Assembly (NCBI RefSeq): GCF_947500795.1
Contig: NZ_CANMTE010000003.1
Location: 62,001 to 126,000 of the forward strand
Direction: 5' to 3'
Length of the DNA stretch: 64,000 nucleotides
DNA from: an uncultured Gelidibacter sp.
GTDB lineage: Bacteria; Bacteroidota; Bacteroidia; Flavobacteriales; Flavobacteriaceae
A program made the translations under genes and the position numbers. The number at the start of each line of letters is the position of its first letter. Within the stretch, counting starts at the first letter, position 1. Positions 34,637-43,632 of this stretch are shown here, in pieces. Under the pieces are notes generated by a model, which saw nothing but the letters and a program-made list of their open reading frames with translations, was not told the DNA's origin and searched no databases.

Positions 34637-35869
34637 ATGACTGCTACTACCCTTTTCTATATCATAATTGCCATAATCATCATCGATTTTATAGTCGATA
34701 AAATATTGGATGCGTTAAATGCCAAACATTATAATGACCCAATTCCAGCGGAACTGAAAGATGTGTACGACCAAGAGGCGTATGAAAAATCACAGCGATA
34801 CAAAGCCACAAATTATAAATTCGGATTAATTACCTCAACATTTTCATTGGTATTGACCTTGTCATTTTTACTGTTTGATGGATTTGAATTTGTAGATACT
34901 ATTGCGAGAAGTTATAGTGACAACAATATTGTTATTGCATTGATTTTCTTCGGAATTATTATGTTGGGAAGCGATATTCTTACGACTCCTTTTTCCTACT
35001 ATCAAACTTTTGTGATCGAAGAAAAGTTCGGATTCAACAAAACCACGAAAAAAACATTTATCCTTGACAAACTAAAAGGGTTACTGATGATGGGCATTAT
35101 TGGCGGCGGACTCTTAGCTTTGATTATTTGGTTTTACCACGTGACAGGCACTCACTTTTGGCTCTATGCGTGGGCACTTGTAGCACTGTTTAGCATTTTT
35201 GCCAATCTCTTTTATGCACGACTTATTGTTCCGTTATTTAACAAACAAACCCCTTTGGAAGCGGGAGAATTAAGGGAAAAGATTTCAGCGTATGCTAACT
35301 CTGTTGGCTTTAATTTAGATAAAATTTTCATCATTGATGGCTCCAAACGCAGCACAAAAGCCAATGCTTATTTTTCCGGATTTGGAAGCGAAAAACGCGT
35401 GACGCTTTATGACACTTTGGTAAACGATTTAGAAGATGAGGAAATTGTAGCCGTGTTGGCACATGAAGTCGGTCATTATAAAAAGAAGCACATCATTTTT
35501 AATCTGATTGCCTCCCTACTATTGACAGGTTTGACCTTGTTTATTTTATCGATCTTTATTTCAAATCCGCTATTATCAAATGCGCTTGGAGTGACTATTC
35601 CGAGTTTTCATGTGGGATTGATTGCTTTTGGATTACTCTACTCGCCTATTTCGGAAGTTACAGGATTTGTAATGAATCATTTCTCACGCAAGTTTGAATA
35701 CCAAGCAGACGATTATGCTAAAAACACCTATAAAAGCGAACCTTTAGTAAGCTCCTTAAAAAAGCTATCAAAAAACAGTTTGAGCAACCTAACGCCACAT
35801 CCGGCGTATGTTTGGGTGCATTATTCTCATCCTACGCTATTGGAACGTGTCAGGAATTTAAGGAAATAG
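34637..35869 (+). CDS. M48-family CAAX-protease-like metallopeptidase (Ste24 type)
   Basis: A 410-residue multi-span zinc metalloprotease. HEVGH (276-280) binds zinc, the third ligand is in EYQADDYA (about 354), and about seven hydrophobic segments surround the site as in yeast Ste24. Bacteria lack prenylated CAAX substrates, so the role is probably membrane-protein quality control, as proposed for related HtpX. The start is fixed by the first hydrophobic helix. The leader consists of the heptamer array, with no normal ribosome-binding sequence. Confidence 0.93.
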   Translation: MTATTLFYIIIAIIIIDFIVDKILDALNAKHYNDPIPAELKDVYDQEAYEKSQRYKATNYKFGLITSTFSLVLTLSFLLFDGFEFVDTIARSYSDNNIVIALIFFGIIMLGSDILTTPFSYYQTFVIEEKFGFNKTTKKTFILDKLKGLLMMGIIGGGLLALIIWFYHVTGTHFWLYAWALVALFSIFANLFYARLIVPLFNKQTPLEAGELREKISAYANSVGFNLDKIFIIDGSKRSTKANAYFSGFGSEKRVTLYDTLVNDLEDEEIVAVLAHEVGHYKKKHIIFNLIASLLLTGLTLFILSIFISNPLLSNALGVTIPSFHVGLIAFGLLYSPISEVTGFVMNHFSRKFEYQADDYAKNTYKSEPLVSSLKKLSKNSLSNLTPHPAYVWVHYSHPTLLERVRNLRK

Positions 35870-35891
35870 CATCGTAATTTATTTCAAGTCC

Positions 35892-35912
35892 ATGCCAACG
35901 TTGGCGTTTTTT
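35892..35912 (+). terminator. Possible terminator of the M48 gene
   Basis: Twelve-base palindrome GCCAACGTTGGC (35894-35905) followed by GTTTTTT. The short stem makes this a moderate call. Confidence 0.55.
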
Positions 35913-36081
35913 ACCAACTATTCTCATTAGACAATTTGAATTTGACTGACGACATCAAAACCCACTCTAGCATTAACTATCGAGTGAATAGGAAATTACA
36001 ATCAGGTGTTGAAGAAACTAACTTTAACTGTAAATTTTCTCAAAAGTTTCGTAACTTATGCAGTCAATTAAAAAATTCATT

Positions 36082-36672
36082 ATGAGAAACTTACTATTAT
36101 TTTCGGTTCTAATCTCGTTTTCGTCTGCAATAGGTCAAACCACCATTCCATCAGCAGAAAGCCAAATTAAAACAGCACTTTATGCATGTCCTGAAATGTA
36201 TCAGGAAGGCGCAAAAGTTTTAGGCTACAATCAAAAAGAAGAGCTCGTGACGTTGCGTGAAGGCAATAATGGCATTATTTGCATAGCCAACAGTCCAAAG
36301 CGAAATGGCGTCAGTGTGTCTTGTTATAGTGATAAGTTGGAGGCTTTTATGGCTAGAGGTCGTGAGTTGGCTGCTAGCGGAAAAAATGAAGTCGAAAAAC
36401 GTGACCTTAGAAAAGAAGAAATCGATGCTGGAACTTTGGTAATGCCTAAAGAGCCTGCAGTAGCATATATTGTAACAGCCACTAAAGAAGATCACGATAT
36501 TGAAAGTGGCGAGTTAAAACACAGTAAAATGAGATACGTACTCTACAAACCATATATGTCAGGCGCTGAAACGGGTCTACCAACAAAGCCAGGAGCTCCA
36601 GGAATGCCTTGGCTAATGGATGCTGACACACATAGATCGCATATTATGATTACACCCGCAAGCGAGAACTAA
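36082..36672 (+). CDS. Exported protein of unknown function
   Basis: I do not recognise this protein. From the ATG at 36082 it is 196 residues with a cleavable signal peptide (MRNLLLFSVLISFSSAIGQ). An upstream in-frame ATG at 36058 would add eight residues and is possible. The mature part has Cys at ALYACPEMY, GIICIAN and VSVSCYS, a Lys/Glu-rich helix (about 100-125) and a Gly/Pro-rich late segment (TGLPTKPGAPGMPW). Probably periplasmic. It precedes an SMP-30-like lipoprotein by eight bases, so the two likely act together. Confidence 0.7.
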   Translation: MRNLLLFSVLISFSSAIGQTTIPSAESQIKTALYACPEMYQEGAKVLGYNQKEELVTLREGNNGIICIANSPKRNGVSVSCYSDKLEAFMARGRELAASGKNEVEKRDLRKEEIDAGTLVMPKEPAVAYIVTATKEDHDIESGELKHSKMRYVLYKPYMSGAETGLPTKPGAPGMPWLMDADTHRSHIMITPASEN

Positions 36673-36680
36673 ATCAACTT

Positions 36681-37523
36681 ATGAAATACATCACAATTTT
36701 GTTGCTTTCAGCCCTTATGACGGGTTGCGCTACGCGTATTAACAGTAAAGATTTCACAAAAGAAGGGAGATTTACCAGCGGCGTTGAAGGCCCAGCAACA
36801 GATTACACAGGCACTGTTTACGCGGTTAATTTTAAAGAACAAGGAACCATAGGTAAAGTCAGTCCGACTGGGGAAGGCTCTGTTTTTGTGAAATTACCCA
36901 ACGGCAGTATTGGTAACGGTATTCGGTTTGGAGAACAGCATCAGATGTTTGTAGCAGATTATGTTAATCATAATATCCTGGAAATTGATTTAATTACTAA
37001 AGACATTGAAATATTTGCCCATGAACCCACGGCGAATCAACCTAATGATATTGCCATTTCTCCAGACAAAACCATTTATGCAAGTGATCCTAATTGGTCT
37101 GACAACACTGGAAAACTATGGAAAGTGACCAAAGAGAAAGGCTTTGAATTATTGGAAGAAAACATGGGAACCACAAACGGTATTGAAGTGAGTCCTGATG
37201 GTAAAAAGTTATACGTCAACGAATCCGTGCAACGCAAAATTTGGGCGTATGATATTGCTGCAGATGGTTCCATAAAAAACAAAAAAGAATTTATGACTTT
37301 TGCCGATTTCGGATTGGATGGAATGCGTTGTGATCGCGAAGGAAACCTCTATGTAACCCGTTATGGTAAAGGGACCGTTGCTGTTTTGTCTCCTGCAGGA
37401 ACTGTATTAAAAGAATATAAACTTAAAGGACAAAAACCCTCCAATATCACCTTTAGCCCTGATTATAAAACTTTTTATGTAACCCTTGCCGATAGAGGCA
37501 ACATTGAAGCCATTAAATTGTAG
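36681..37523 (+). CDS. SMP-30/gluconolactonase-like lipoprotein
   Basis: A 280-residue lipoprotein (lipobox LMTGC, Cys16) with a six-bladed beta-propeller of the SMP-30/gluconolactonase/LRE family: GVEGPATDYTGTVYAVNF near the start, ANQPNDIAISPDKTIYASDP, GTTNGIEVSPDGKKLYVNES and DGMRCDREGNLYVTRYG. These match the metal-binding Glu/Asn/Asp positions of the fold. Family members hydrolyse lactones or phosphotriesters; the substrate here is unknown. Cotranscribed with the exported protein before it. Confidence 0.88.
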   Translation: MKYITILLLSALMTGCATRINSKDFTKEGRFTSGVEGPATDYTGTVYAVNFKEQGTIGKVSPTGEGSVFVKLPNGSIGNGIRFGEQHQMFVADYVNHNILEIDLITKDIEIFAHEPTANQPNDIAISPDKTIYASDPNWSDNTGKLWKVTKEKGFELLEENMGTTNGIEVSPDGKKLYVNESVQRKIWAYDIAADGSIKNKKEFMTFADFGLDGMRCDREGNLYVTRYGKGTVAVLSPAGTVLKEYKLKGQKPSNITFSPDYKTFYVTLADRGNIEAIKL

Positions 37524-37599
37524 AATCAGGATGCTATATCAAGTTTAAATTCCTTTTACAAAAACCCTTTTCAGCGATAAAATTTAATTATAAAAGCGA

Positions 37600-38574
37600 T
37601 TAAAATGGTAAGGCAATCGTTTCCGGATTAACAAATTCCTTCGTGTACGGATTTTCAAGAAAACTTAATGGTGGTCGTTGTGGTTGGAGAATATCATCCT
37701 TGGTAATTCCATAAACTGACCAATAGTTAGAAAGCAATTGAGAAAAAATGTCCTCATTCCAAAATCCGAACATTGGTTCTTTCTCCCCTTCTTTCACTTC
37801 AATAGTGATCTTGTCATTTAGATTTTGCACATCGTATTCTGGTTTATAATTTAAAATATAATCCGAATAATGAAACCTAGCGTACAACTCTTCAAACTGC
37901 AGTGGATGCAAAACATGACCTTCTATTTTCTGTAATACCTCCTTGTTTTTCTCCTTGATAACGCCGTTATCTTGTAAACAAGCTACGAATCCAAAACCAT
38001 TCACGCCAAACGAAAACATCAAATTGATGGCATCATCGCGATAACTAAAAATATCCGCTGAATATTTCAATGGGAACACCACAATACTCCATGGTTTCTT
38101 CCCGACAAAGGAAATCGGTTCAATTATGGACTGCATCATGAGGTGAAAGTTGGAAAAACGATCTTTTAGGGCTGGAGAAAGTTCAAACTCCTCACCTTTT
38201 TTTTGAAGTCGATTTCTTTCGTAAACCATTTCATAGTACAATAATCCGTAGACCATTCTACCTGTCCATTGAAAAATAAATAGTTCATCAAGCGCGGCCA
38301 TGCCTTCATAACCTTTTTCATAAGCCGCTTTAATTTTTACATCTAAAGCGTCAAACGCCTGTTTTACTTCAGGTGAACACGGCAATTCCAAATCTTCATA
38401 ATTATAAGACTTGGCTTTATCCATCATTTCAATACGTTCATCACCAAATTTGAAATGATCCATCAACCACTGTGGGAAAACAGTCATTTTCTCAGTGGTT
38501 AAAGTTCCTGAAAGAAAGCAAAAATGTTCGTCAAAAATTAAATCCTCAAATGGGTTATAAAGCGCTTGCGACAT
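37600..38574 (-). CDS. Conserved-looking protein of unknown function
   Basis: A 324-residue soluble protein I cannot place. It has no signal peptide or membrane span and is rich in aromatic residues (FSNFHLMMQSI, FGVNGFGFVAC, RFHYSDYILNY). It lies in the same direction as, and downstream of, the radical SAM/DUF4130 pair but 126 bp away with its own promoter box, so a functional link is not shown. Codon and base use look like its neighbours. Confidence 0.75.
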   Translation of the reverse strand: MSQALYNPFEDLIFDEHFCFLSGTLTTEKMTVFPQWLMDHFKFGDERIEMMDKAKSYNYEDLELPCSPEVKQAFDALDVKIKAAYEKGYEGMAALDELFIFQWTGRMVYGLLYYEMVYERNRLQKKGEEFELSPALKDRFSNFHLMMQSIIEPISFVGKKPWSIVVFPLKYSADIFSYRDDAINLMFSFGVNGFGFVACLQDNGVIKEKNKEVLQKIEGHVLHPLQFEELYARFHYSDYILNYKPEYDVQNLNDKITIEVKEGEKEPMFGFWNEDIFSQLLSNYWSVYGITKDDILQPQRPPLSFLENPYTKEFVNPETIALPF

Positions 38575-38607
38575 AAATAGTTCGAAAGTTTAGGTTGAAA
38601 TCTCCTG

Positions 38608-38615
38608 CAAAGTTA
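38608..38615 (-). promoter_or_regulatory. Promoter -7 box (TAACTTTG) of the gene at 37600-38574
   Basis: Exact TAnnTTTG match on the minus strand, about 30 bases before the ATG. Confidence 0.6.
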
Positions 38616-38700
38616 GCCATAATCTATCGCTTACTTTAAAGATTTAGAGGAGAAATTGAGGGAGGGTTCAAATATAATCCCAAAATTAAAACGAGCAACA

Positions 38701-39480
38701 TCAGCGTAACTTCTCACTCAAATATTTCCAATACCGCTTTGGAACGTGCTGCACATGGAGTTTCATATTTTTGCGCGATGCGATATTGGTACTCTCAAAA
38801 TAATCCTGCCATAAGGTTTGAAACTCAAGTTCTGAGGCCGTAAAATAATCGCTTTTGGTTTTGGTGGCATCGAAACCTTCCGGCAACGACAACTGCATCA
38901 GTTCCACTTTTTCCAAATCGTAATACAGCCCGTAACCGCGTTTCAAATCATAAATAATCCATTTCTGATCGGCATATCTACTCTTAAAATGTTTGGAAAT
39001 GAGTGGTAAAACATCAAAATCAGGTTCAACGGAAGCAAAATAAATGCCGTCATTAGTCAAACGGAATCGCACAAAGGCTTCCATTCTATGCTTCTCCCGC
39101 CCTACGCTTTTCGCTATCTGAGAAACTTTCAAAACGGTTTCATTCGAAAAATCGGAATCGATAGGCCTACTACTCTTAAACGCTTGCTGAATATATTTGA
39201 GAAGCAACGTTTCGATCTGTGGTTGTTCACTCAAAAATGCACTATATAATCTATAACTGCCCTTCGCACTGGTTTTGCTTTTGATGCCTTTCCAAACCCG
39301 ATCAGCTTTTTCTAAATCGGTAGTAATTTCAACTTTATTTCCAAAAAGTGACTCTTGAAGATTTTCAGGCTTTTGAAAAATGACCGTTTGTAATTTGAGT
39401 TCATATATATGAAACACACCAGTTAAAAACCCATCAAATGTGCCGTCATAAATAAGTGTATGTTCTTCCGGAATTACCAT
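38701..39480 (-). CDS. DUF4130 / TIGR03915-type DNA metabolism protein
   Basis: A 259-residue protein of the family that accompanies the TIGR03916 radical SAM protein: LIYDGTFDGFLTGVFHIYE at the start, then VGREKHRMEAFVRFRLTNDGIYFASVEPDFDVLPLISKHFKSR. The same domain is found fused to UdgX-type uracil-DNA glycosylases in other bacteria, which is the reason for the DNA-repair label. It starts on the base after the radical SAM stop codon, so the two are translated as a pair. No uracil-DNA glycosylase gene is in the window. Confidence 0.88.
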   Translation of the reverse strand: MVIPEEHTLIYDGTFDGFLTGVFHIYELKLQTVIFQKPENLQESLFGNKVEITTDLEKADRVWKGIKSKTSAKGSYRLYSAFLSEQPQIETLLLKYIQQAFKSSRPIDSDFSNETVLKVSQIAKSVGREKHRMEAFVRFRLTNDGIYFASVEPDFDVLPLISKHFKSRYADQKWIIYDLKRGYGLYYDLEKVELMQLSLPEGFDATKTKSDYFTASELEFQTLWQDYFESTNIASRKNMKLHVQHVPKRYWKYLSEKLR

Positions 39481-40743
39481 CTATCCGAATAGATTCAATT
39501 GTGGACTCAAAATAGTTTGATACTTACTGGTCGAGTTTTGTAAAATGATGGATTTCAATTGAGGCCCCGTTAAATCACGACGCTCAAAGTCTCTTGAGTC
39601 GCACACCAAAAAATATTTAGCCCTGTTTAAAGCAACACCCATACGTTTAAGATGATCCCAATTCAACTTCCTGAATTGTCGCGCTTGTATAATTTTATAG
39701 ACGGATTTCATCCCGAGTCCAGGAATACGTGCCAACATCAATTTATCAGCTTTATTGACATCTACCGGAAAAAAATCCATATTTCTTAAGGCCCAACCTA
39801 ATTTAGGATCGACATCCAAATCGAGATTCTGGTGCTCATTATTTAGAATCTCGTGGACTTCAAATCCGTAGAAACGCATTAACCAATCCGTTTGATACAG
39901 TCTATTCTCGCGTAACATCGGCACATCAGTCCCAATTTGAGGCAAGCGGGAATCATAGCTAATAGGAATATAGCCTGAATAGTACACGCGCTTCAAATTG
40001 AACTTCTTATAAAAATAATTAGAGGTCCACATGATTTGCTGATCGCTTTCTCCACTCGCACCAATAATCATTTGGGTACTTTGGCCTGCAGGAGCAAATT
40101 TTGGCGTACTTTTTATAATTTTCTTCTCAGATTGGTATTGAATAATTTCATTTTTAACCTTTATCATCGGTTTAATAAAATCCTCACGATTCTTTTCAGG
40201 CGCCAACAATTTCAGACCTTCCTTAGTAGGGATTTCTATATTCACACTCAATCTATCGGCATATAATCCCGCTTCTTTCATCAACTCATCAGAAGCTCCA
40301 GGAATGGATTTTAAATGGATATACCCGTTAAAATTCTCTTCCAATCGGAGTTTTTTCGCCACGGCAACCAAACGCTCCATCGTATAATCGGCACTTTTAA
40401 AAATACCAGAACTCAAAAACAAACCTTCAATATAATTCCGACGGTAAAAATTGATGGTCAAATCCACCACTTCCTGAACTTGAAATGCCGCACGTTTAAT
40501 ATCATTACTTTTTCGGGTGACACAGTATGCACAATCAAAAATACAATAATTGGTCAGCAAAATTTTCAGTAAGGACACACAACGCCCATCTTCAGTGTAA
40601 GAATGACAAATGCCCATGCCGGTGGCGTCACCCAAACCTTTGTTGGTATTGCTACGGTTACTTCCGCTGGAAGCGCAAGACACGTCATATTTAGCCGCAT
40701 CGGCAAGGATTTTTAATTTTTCTTGGGTACGTTCAAAAGACAT
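39481..40743 (-). CDS. Putative DNA modification/repair radical SAM protein (TIGR03916 type)
   Basis: A 420-residue radical SAM enzyme. The 4Fe-4S motif is C67-x3-C71-x2-C74 (NYCIFDCAYC). Further Cys at 23, 46 and 55 are in the conserved N-terminal region (AAKYDVSCASSGS, GICHSYTEDGRC). Near residues 340-365 is a helix-hairpin-helix (ARIPGLGMKSVYKII), a common nonspecific DNA-binding element. Together they suggest radical chemistry on DNA; to my knowledge the reaction has not been established. First gene of a two-gene unit with DUF4130; no promoter box was found. Confidence 0.9.
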   Translation of the reverse strand: MSFERTQEKLKILADAAKYDVSCASSGSNRSNTNKGLGDATGMGICHSYTEDGRCVSLLKILLTNYCIFDCAYCVTRKSNDIKRAAFQVQEVVDLTINFYRRNYIEGLFLSSGIFKSADYTMERLVAVAKKLRLEENFNGYIHLKSIPGASDELMKEAGLYADRLSVNIEIPTKEGLKLLAPEKNREDFIKPMIKVKNEIIQYQSEKKIIKSTPKFAPAGQSTQMIIGASGESDQQIMWTSNYFYKKFNLKRVYYSGYIPISYDSRLPQIGTDVPMLRENRLYQTDWLMRFYGFEVHEILNNEHQNLDLDVDPKLGWALRNMDFFPVDVNKADKLMLARIPGLGMKSVYKIIQARQFRKLNWDHLKRMGVALNRAKYFLVCDSRDFERRDLTGPQLKSIILQNSTSKYQTILSPQLNLFG

Positions 40744-40937
40744 AGAGGGGAAACTGGAGATGGATTATCTGAAATTTTTGATAAAATTACTCTGAATGGC
40801 GAACATCATTTAACAAAATAGATTTAAAGATTAACCTAAAAACTTCATATCCTGATAAATCCCGAATTCTTTGAGAAAATCATCCAAAATTTCTAAAAAT
40901 TATTGCCAAATCGCATTCTTTGTCTTACTTTTATTTT

Positions 40938-43142
40938 ATGACAGAAGTTGATATTGAAAAGGAAAATGCCGCTATTGCGAAGGCCTACAAACAGCTACTT
41001 AAGGTAAGTTATCAAACGTTAAGCGTAGATGACAAAAAACTGATAAGAAAGGCTTTCGATGTGGCTGTGGACGCACATAAAGATCAGCGTCGTAAATCAG
41101 GTGAAGCCTATATTTTTCATCCTATTGCTGTTGCAAAACTTGTGGCGCAAGAAATTGGGCTGGACGCTACGTGTATTGCTGCGGCCTTATTGCACGATGT
41201 AGTTGAGGATAATCCTGACTACACTTTAGAGTTTATTGAAAAAACCTTCGGTAAAACCGTTTCTAGAATTGTAGATGGTTTAACCAAAATTTCCTCGTTG
41301 AGCAAAGAAGCTGATGTCTCTACCCAAGCGGAGAATTTCAGAAAAATGCTCTTAACGCTCAATGATGATGTGCGTGTTATTATTATCAAAATTGCGGACC
41401 GTCTCCACAATATGCAAACCATGGATTCCATGCGTGCGGACAAGCAGGAGAAAATCGCTTCCGAAACCTTATACATCTACGCGCCTCTCGCGCACAGGAT
41501 TGGACTTTATAATATTAAAAGTGAACTTGAAGATTTAGGTTTAAAGTATACGGAGCCTGAAGTTTATCATGAAATTCACAATAAAATAAAGGAAAGTAAG
41601 GAAGAGCAGGATAATTATATCAATGCGTTTTCTCAGGTAATAGTTGATTCTTTGGATAAGGAAGGACTGACCTACTCTATTAAAGGACGGCCAAAATCCA
41701 TTTATTCCATCCGAAGAAAAATGCTGAAACAAGGCGTTTCTTTTGATGAAGTCTATGACAAGTTCGCGGTACGAATCATTTATAAATCTGATTTTGCCAA
41801 TGAGAAGTTTTTGGCTTGGAAGATTTATTCGATTGTTACAGATCATTTTATTCCGAATCCTATCCGTTTGCGCGACTGGATTTCTTCACCTAAATCAACC
41901 GGATACGAAGCGCTTCACATTACAGTGATGGGCCCTAAAGGCCGTTGGGTAGAAGTTCAGATTAGAAGTGAACGCATGAACGAGATTGCGGAAAAAGGTT
42001 ACGCTGCGCACTATAAATATAAACAAGGTAATGCTGAAGATGCTTTAGATACTTGGATTGACAAACTTCAGGAAGCATTGGAAAGCAATGAAACCAATGC
42101 CGTTGATTTTGTAGAGCAATTTAAACTCAATTTATATTCAAAAGAGATTTATGTTTTTTCACCAAAAGGTGATTTAAAATCGTTGCCAAAAGGTGCTACG
42201 CCACTCGATTTTGCGTTTAGCATCCACACTGAAATCGGCATGAAAACCCGTGGCGCAAAAGTGAATGGCAAATTAGTTCCGCTTAGCCATGAACTTCAAA
42301 GTGGTGACCAAGTAGAGATTTTAACTTCGGAAAACATCAGACCTAACAGTAACTGGTTAGATTATGCTACTACTGCTAGAGCACGAAGCAAGATAAAATC
42401 CTCATTAAAAGACGAAAAGAAAGTAGTTGCTGAAGAAGGCAAGGAAATTTTAAGACGAAAATTAAAGCAGCTTAAGATCAATTTGGACGAAAAATCCATC
42501 AACGAAATGGTGGTCTTCTTCAAACTAAAAACAAGTTTAGATCTATTTTATAGAGTCGGAATCGGTTCTATTGACAACCCTATGCTCAAAGATTATGCAT
42601 CATCGCGCAGCAATGCATTTATGAGCTATATCAAGAGTAAGATCCGTAAACCAACGGTAATTCAGAATATTGATAAGGATGAAATTACCGCCAAATATGA
42701 CATGTTGGTTTTTGGCAAGGAAGAAGAGAAATTAGATTATAAACTTTCGGCTTGCTGTAACCCTATTCCGGGTGATGACGTTTTTGGTTTCTTAACGATA
42801 AATGAAGGTATAAAAATTCATAAAAAAAACTGTCCAAACGCACTGAGTCTACAATCTAACTACGCTTACAGAATTATGCAAGCAAAATGGATAGACTCGT
42901 CACAACAAGAATTTGCGGCACAAATTACACTCTCTGGCATTGACAACATGGGCTTGGTAAATAACATCACCAAAGTTATTTCCAACAACATGCATGTTAA
43001 CATGAAAAGTATTAGTTTTCAAAGTGATGACGGTATATTTTCAGGTAAAATCAACGTTATCGTAAAAAATAGTACGATGCTTAAAAAACTCATGGAAAAT
43101 CTAAAAAAAATTAACGGGATTGATAAGGTTACAAGAGTTTAA
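40938..43142 (+). CDS. rel: Bifunctional (p)ppGpp synthetase/hydrolase
   Basis: Makes and degrades the alarmone (p)ppGpp. From the ATG at 40938 it is 734 residues; a frame from a TTG at 40920 adds six residues and is less likely. Domains in order: HD hydrolase (LLHDVVEDN intact, so hydrolysis is expected), synthetase (DKFAVRIIYKSD, LRDWISSPKSTGYEALHI), TGS (IYVFSPKGDLKSLPKGATPLDFAF), a Zn/helical region with CCNPIPGDDVFGFL, and a C-terminal ACT domain. Probably the only long RSH enzyme of the organism, as in other Bacteroidota. Seven bases ahead of the fur-family promoter box. Confidence 0.95.
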   Translation: MTEVDIEKENAAIAKAYKQLLKVSYQTLSVDDKKLIRKAFDVAVDAHKDQRRKSGEAYIFHPIAVAKLVAQEIGLDATCIAAALLHDVVEDNPDYTLEFIEKTFGKTVSRIVDGLTKISSLSKEADVSTQAENFRKMLLTLNDDVRVIIIKIADRLHNMQTMDSMRADKQEKIASETLYIYAPLAHRIGLYNIKSELEDLGLKYTEPEVYHEIHNKIKESKEEQDNYINAFSQVIVDSLDKEGLTYSIKGRPKSIYSIRRKMLKQGVSFDEVYDKFAVRIIYKSDFANEKFLAWKIYSIVTDHFIPNPIRLRDWISSPKSTGYEALHITVMGPKGRWVEVQIRSERMNEIAEKGYAAHYKYKQGNAEDALDTWIDKLQEALESNETNAVDFVEQFKLNLYSKEIYVFSPKGDLKSLPKGATPLDFAFSIHTEIGMKTRGAKVNGKLVPLSHELQSGDQVEILTSENIRPNSNWLDYATTARARSKIKSSLKDEKKVVAEEGKEILRRKLKQLKINLDEKSINEMVVFFKLKTSLDLFYRVGIGSIDNPMLKDYASSRSNAFMSYIKSKIRKPTVIQNIDKDEITAKYDMLVFGKEEEKLDYKLSACCNPIPGDDVFGFLTINEGIKIHKKNCPNALSLQSNYAYRIMQAKWIDSSQQEFAAQITLSGIDNMGLVNNITKVISNNMHVNMKSISFQSDDGIFSGKINVIVKNSTMLKKLMENLKKINGIDKVTRV

Positions 43143-43148
43143 ATAGTG

Positions 43149-43156
43149 TAAATTTG
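43149..43156 (+). promoter_or_regulatory. Promoter -7 box (TAAATTTG) of the Fur-family gene
   Basis: Exact TAnnTTTG match six bases after the rel stop codon, predicting a 5' UTR of about nine bases. Confidence 0.6.
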
Positions 43157-43168
43157 CCAACGTAAATT

Positions 43169-43630
43169 ATGAGTGCAAAAACAAAACATAACAATCAGGA
43201 AATAGTTAAAAACGTGTTTACCACATTTTTGGAAAGTAAGGGGCACCGAAAAACCCCTGAACGTTATGCTATTCTACAAGAAATTTATGATAGTGAAGAA
43301 CATTTTGATATAGAATCTCTCTACATCAAAATGAAAAACAAAAACTATCGTGTGAGTCGTGCGACACTTTACAATACCATTGAATTGTTATTGGAATGTG
43401 CGTTGGTGCGCAAACATCAGTTTGGTCAAAATCAGGCGCATTATGAAAAGTCCTATTTTGATAAGCAGCACGACCACGTCATCTTAACAGATACAGGAGA
43501 AGTTATCGAATTCTGCGATCCTAGGATCCAATCTATCAAAAAAACGATTGAAGAAGTTTTTGATATCTCTATCTCCAACCACTCACTTTACTTTTACGGA
43601 ACAAAAAACGAACAACCTAAAGAATCTTAA
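43169..43630 (+). CDS. Fur/PerR-family transcriptional regulator
   Basis: A 153-residue metalloregulator: N-terminal winged helix ([31 protein letters not shown]) and C-terminal dimerisation domain with metal ligands in [22 protein letters not shown]. The structural CxxC pairs seen in many Fur proteins are absent, as in other short Bacteroidota members. Whether it senses iron, zinc or peroxide cannot be told. Two bases separate it from purA, so purA is probably in the same transcript. Confidence 0.9.
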   Translation: MSAKTKHNNQEIVKNVFTTFLESKGHRKTPERYAILQEIYDSEEHFDIESLYIKMKNKNYRVSRATLYNTIELLLECALVRKHQFGQNQAHYEKSYFDKQHDHVILTDTGEVIEFCDPRIQSIKKTIEEVFDISISNHSLYFYGTKNEQPKES

Positions 43631-43632
43631 AA

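Noticed and set aside
40744-40937. Regulatory site between the radical SAM gene and rel
   Set aside because: I looked for TAnnTTTG boxes and hairpins on both strands and found only poor matches.
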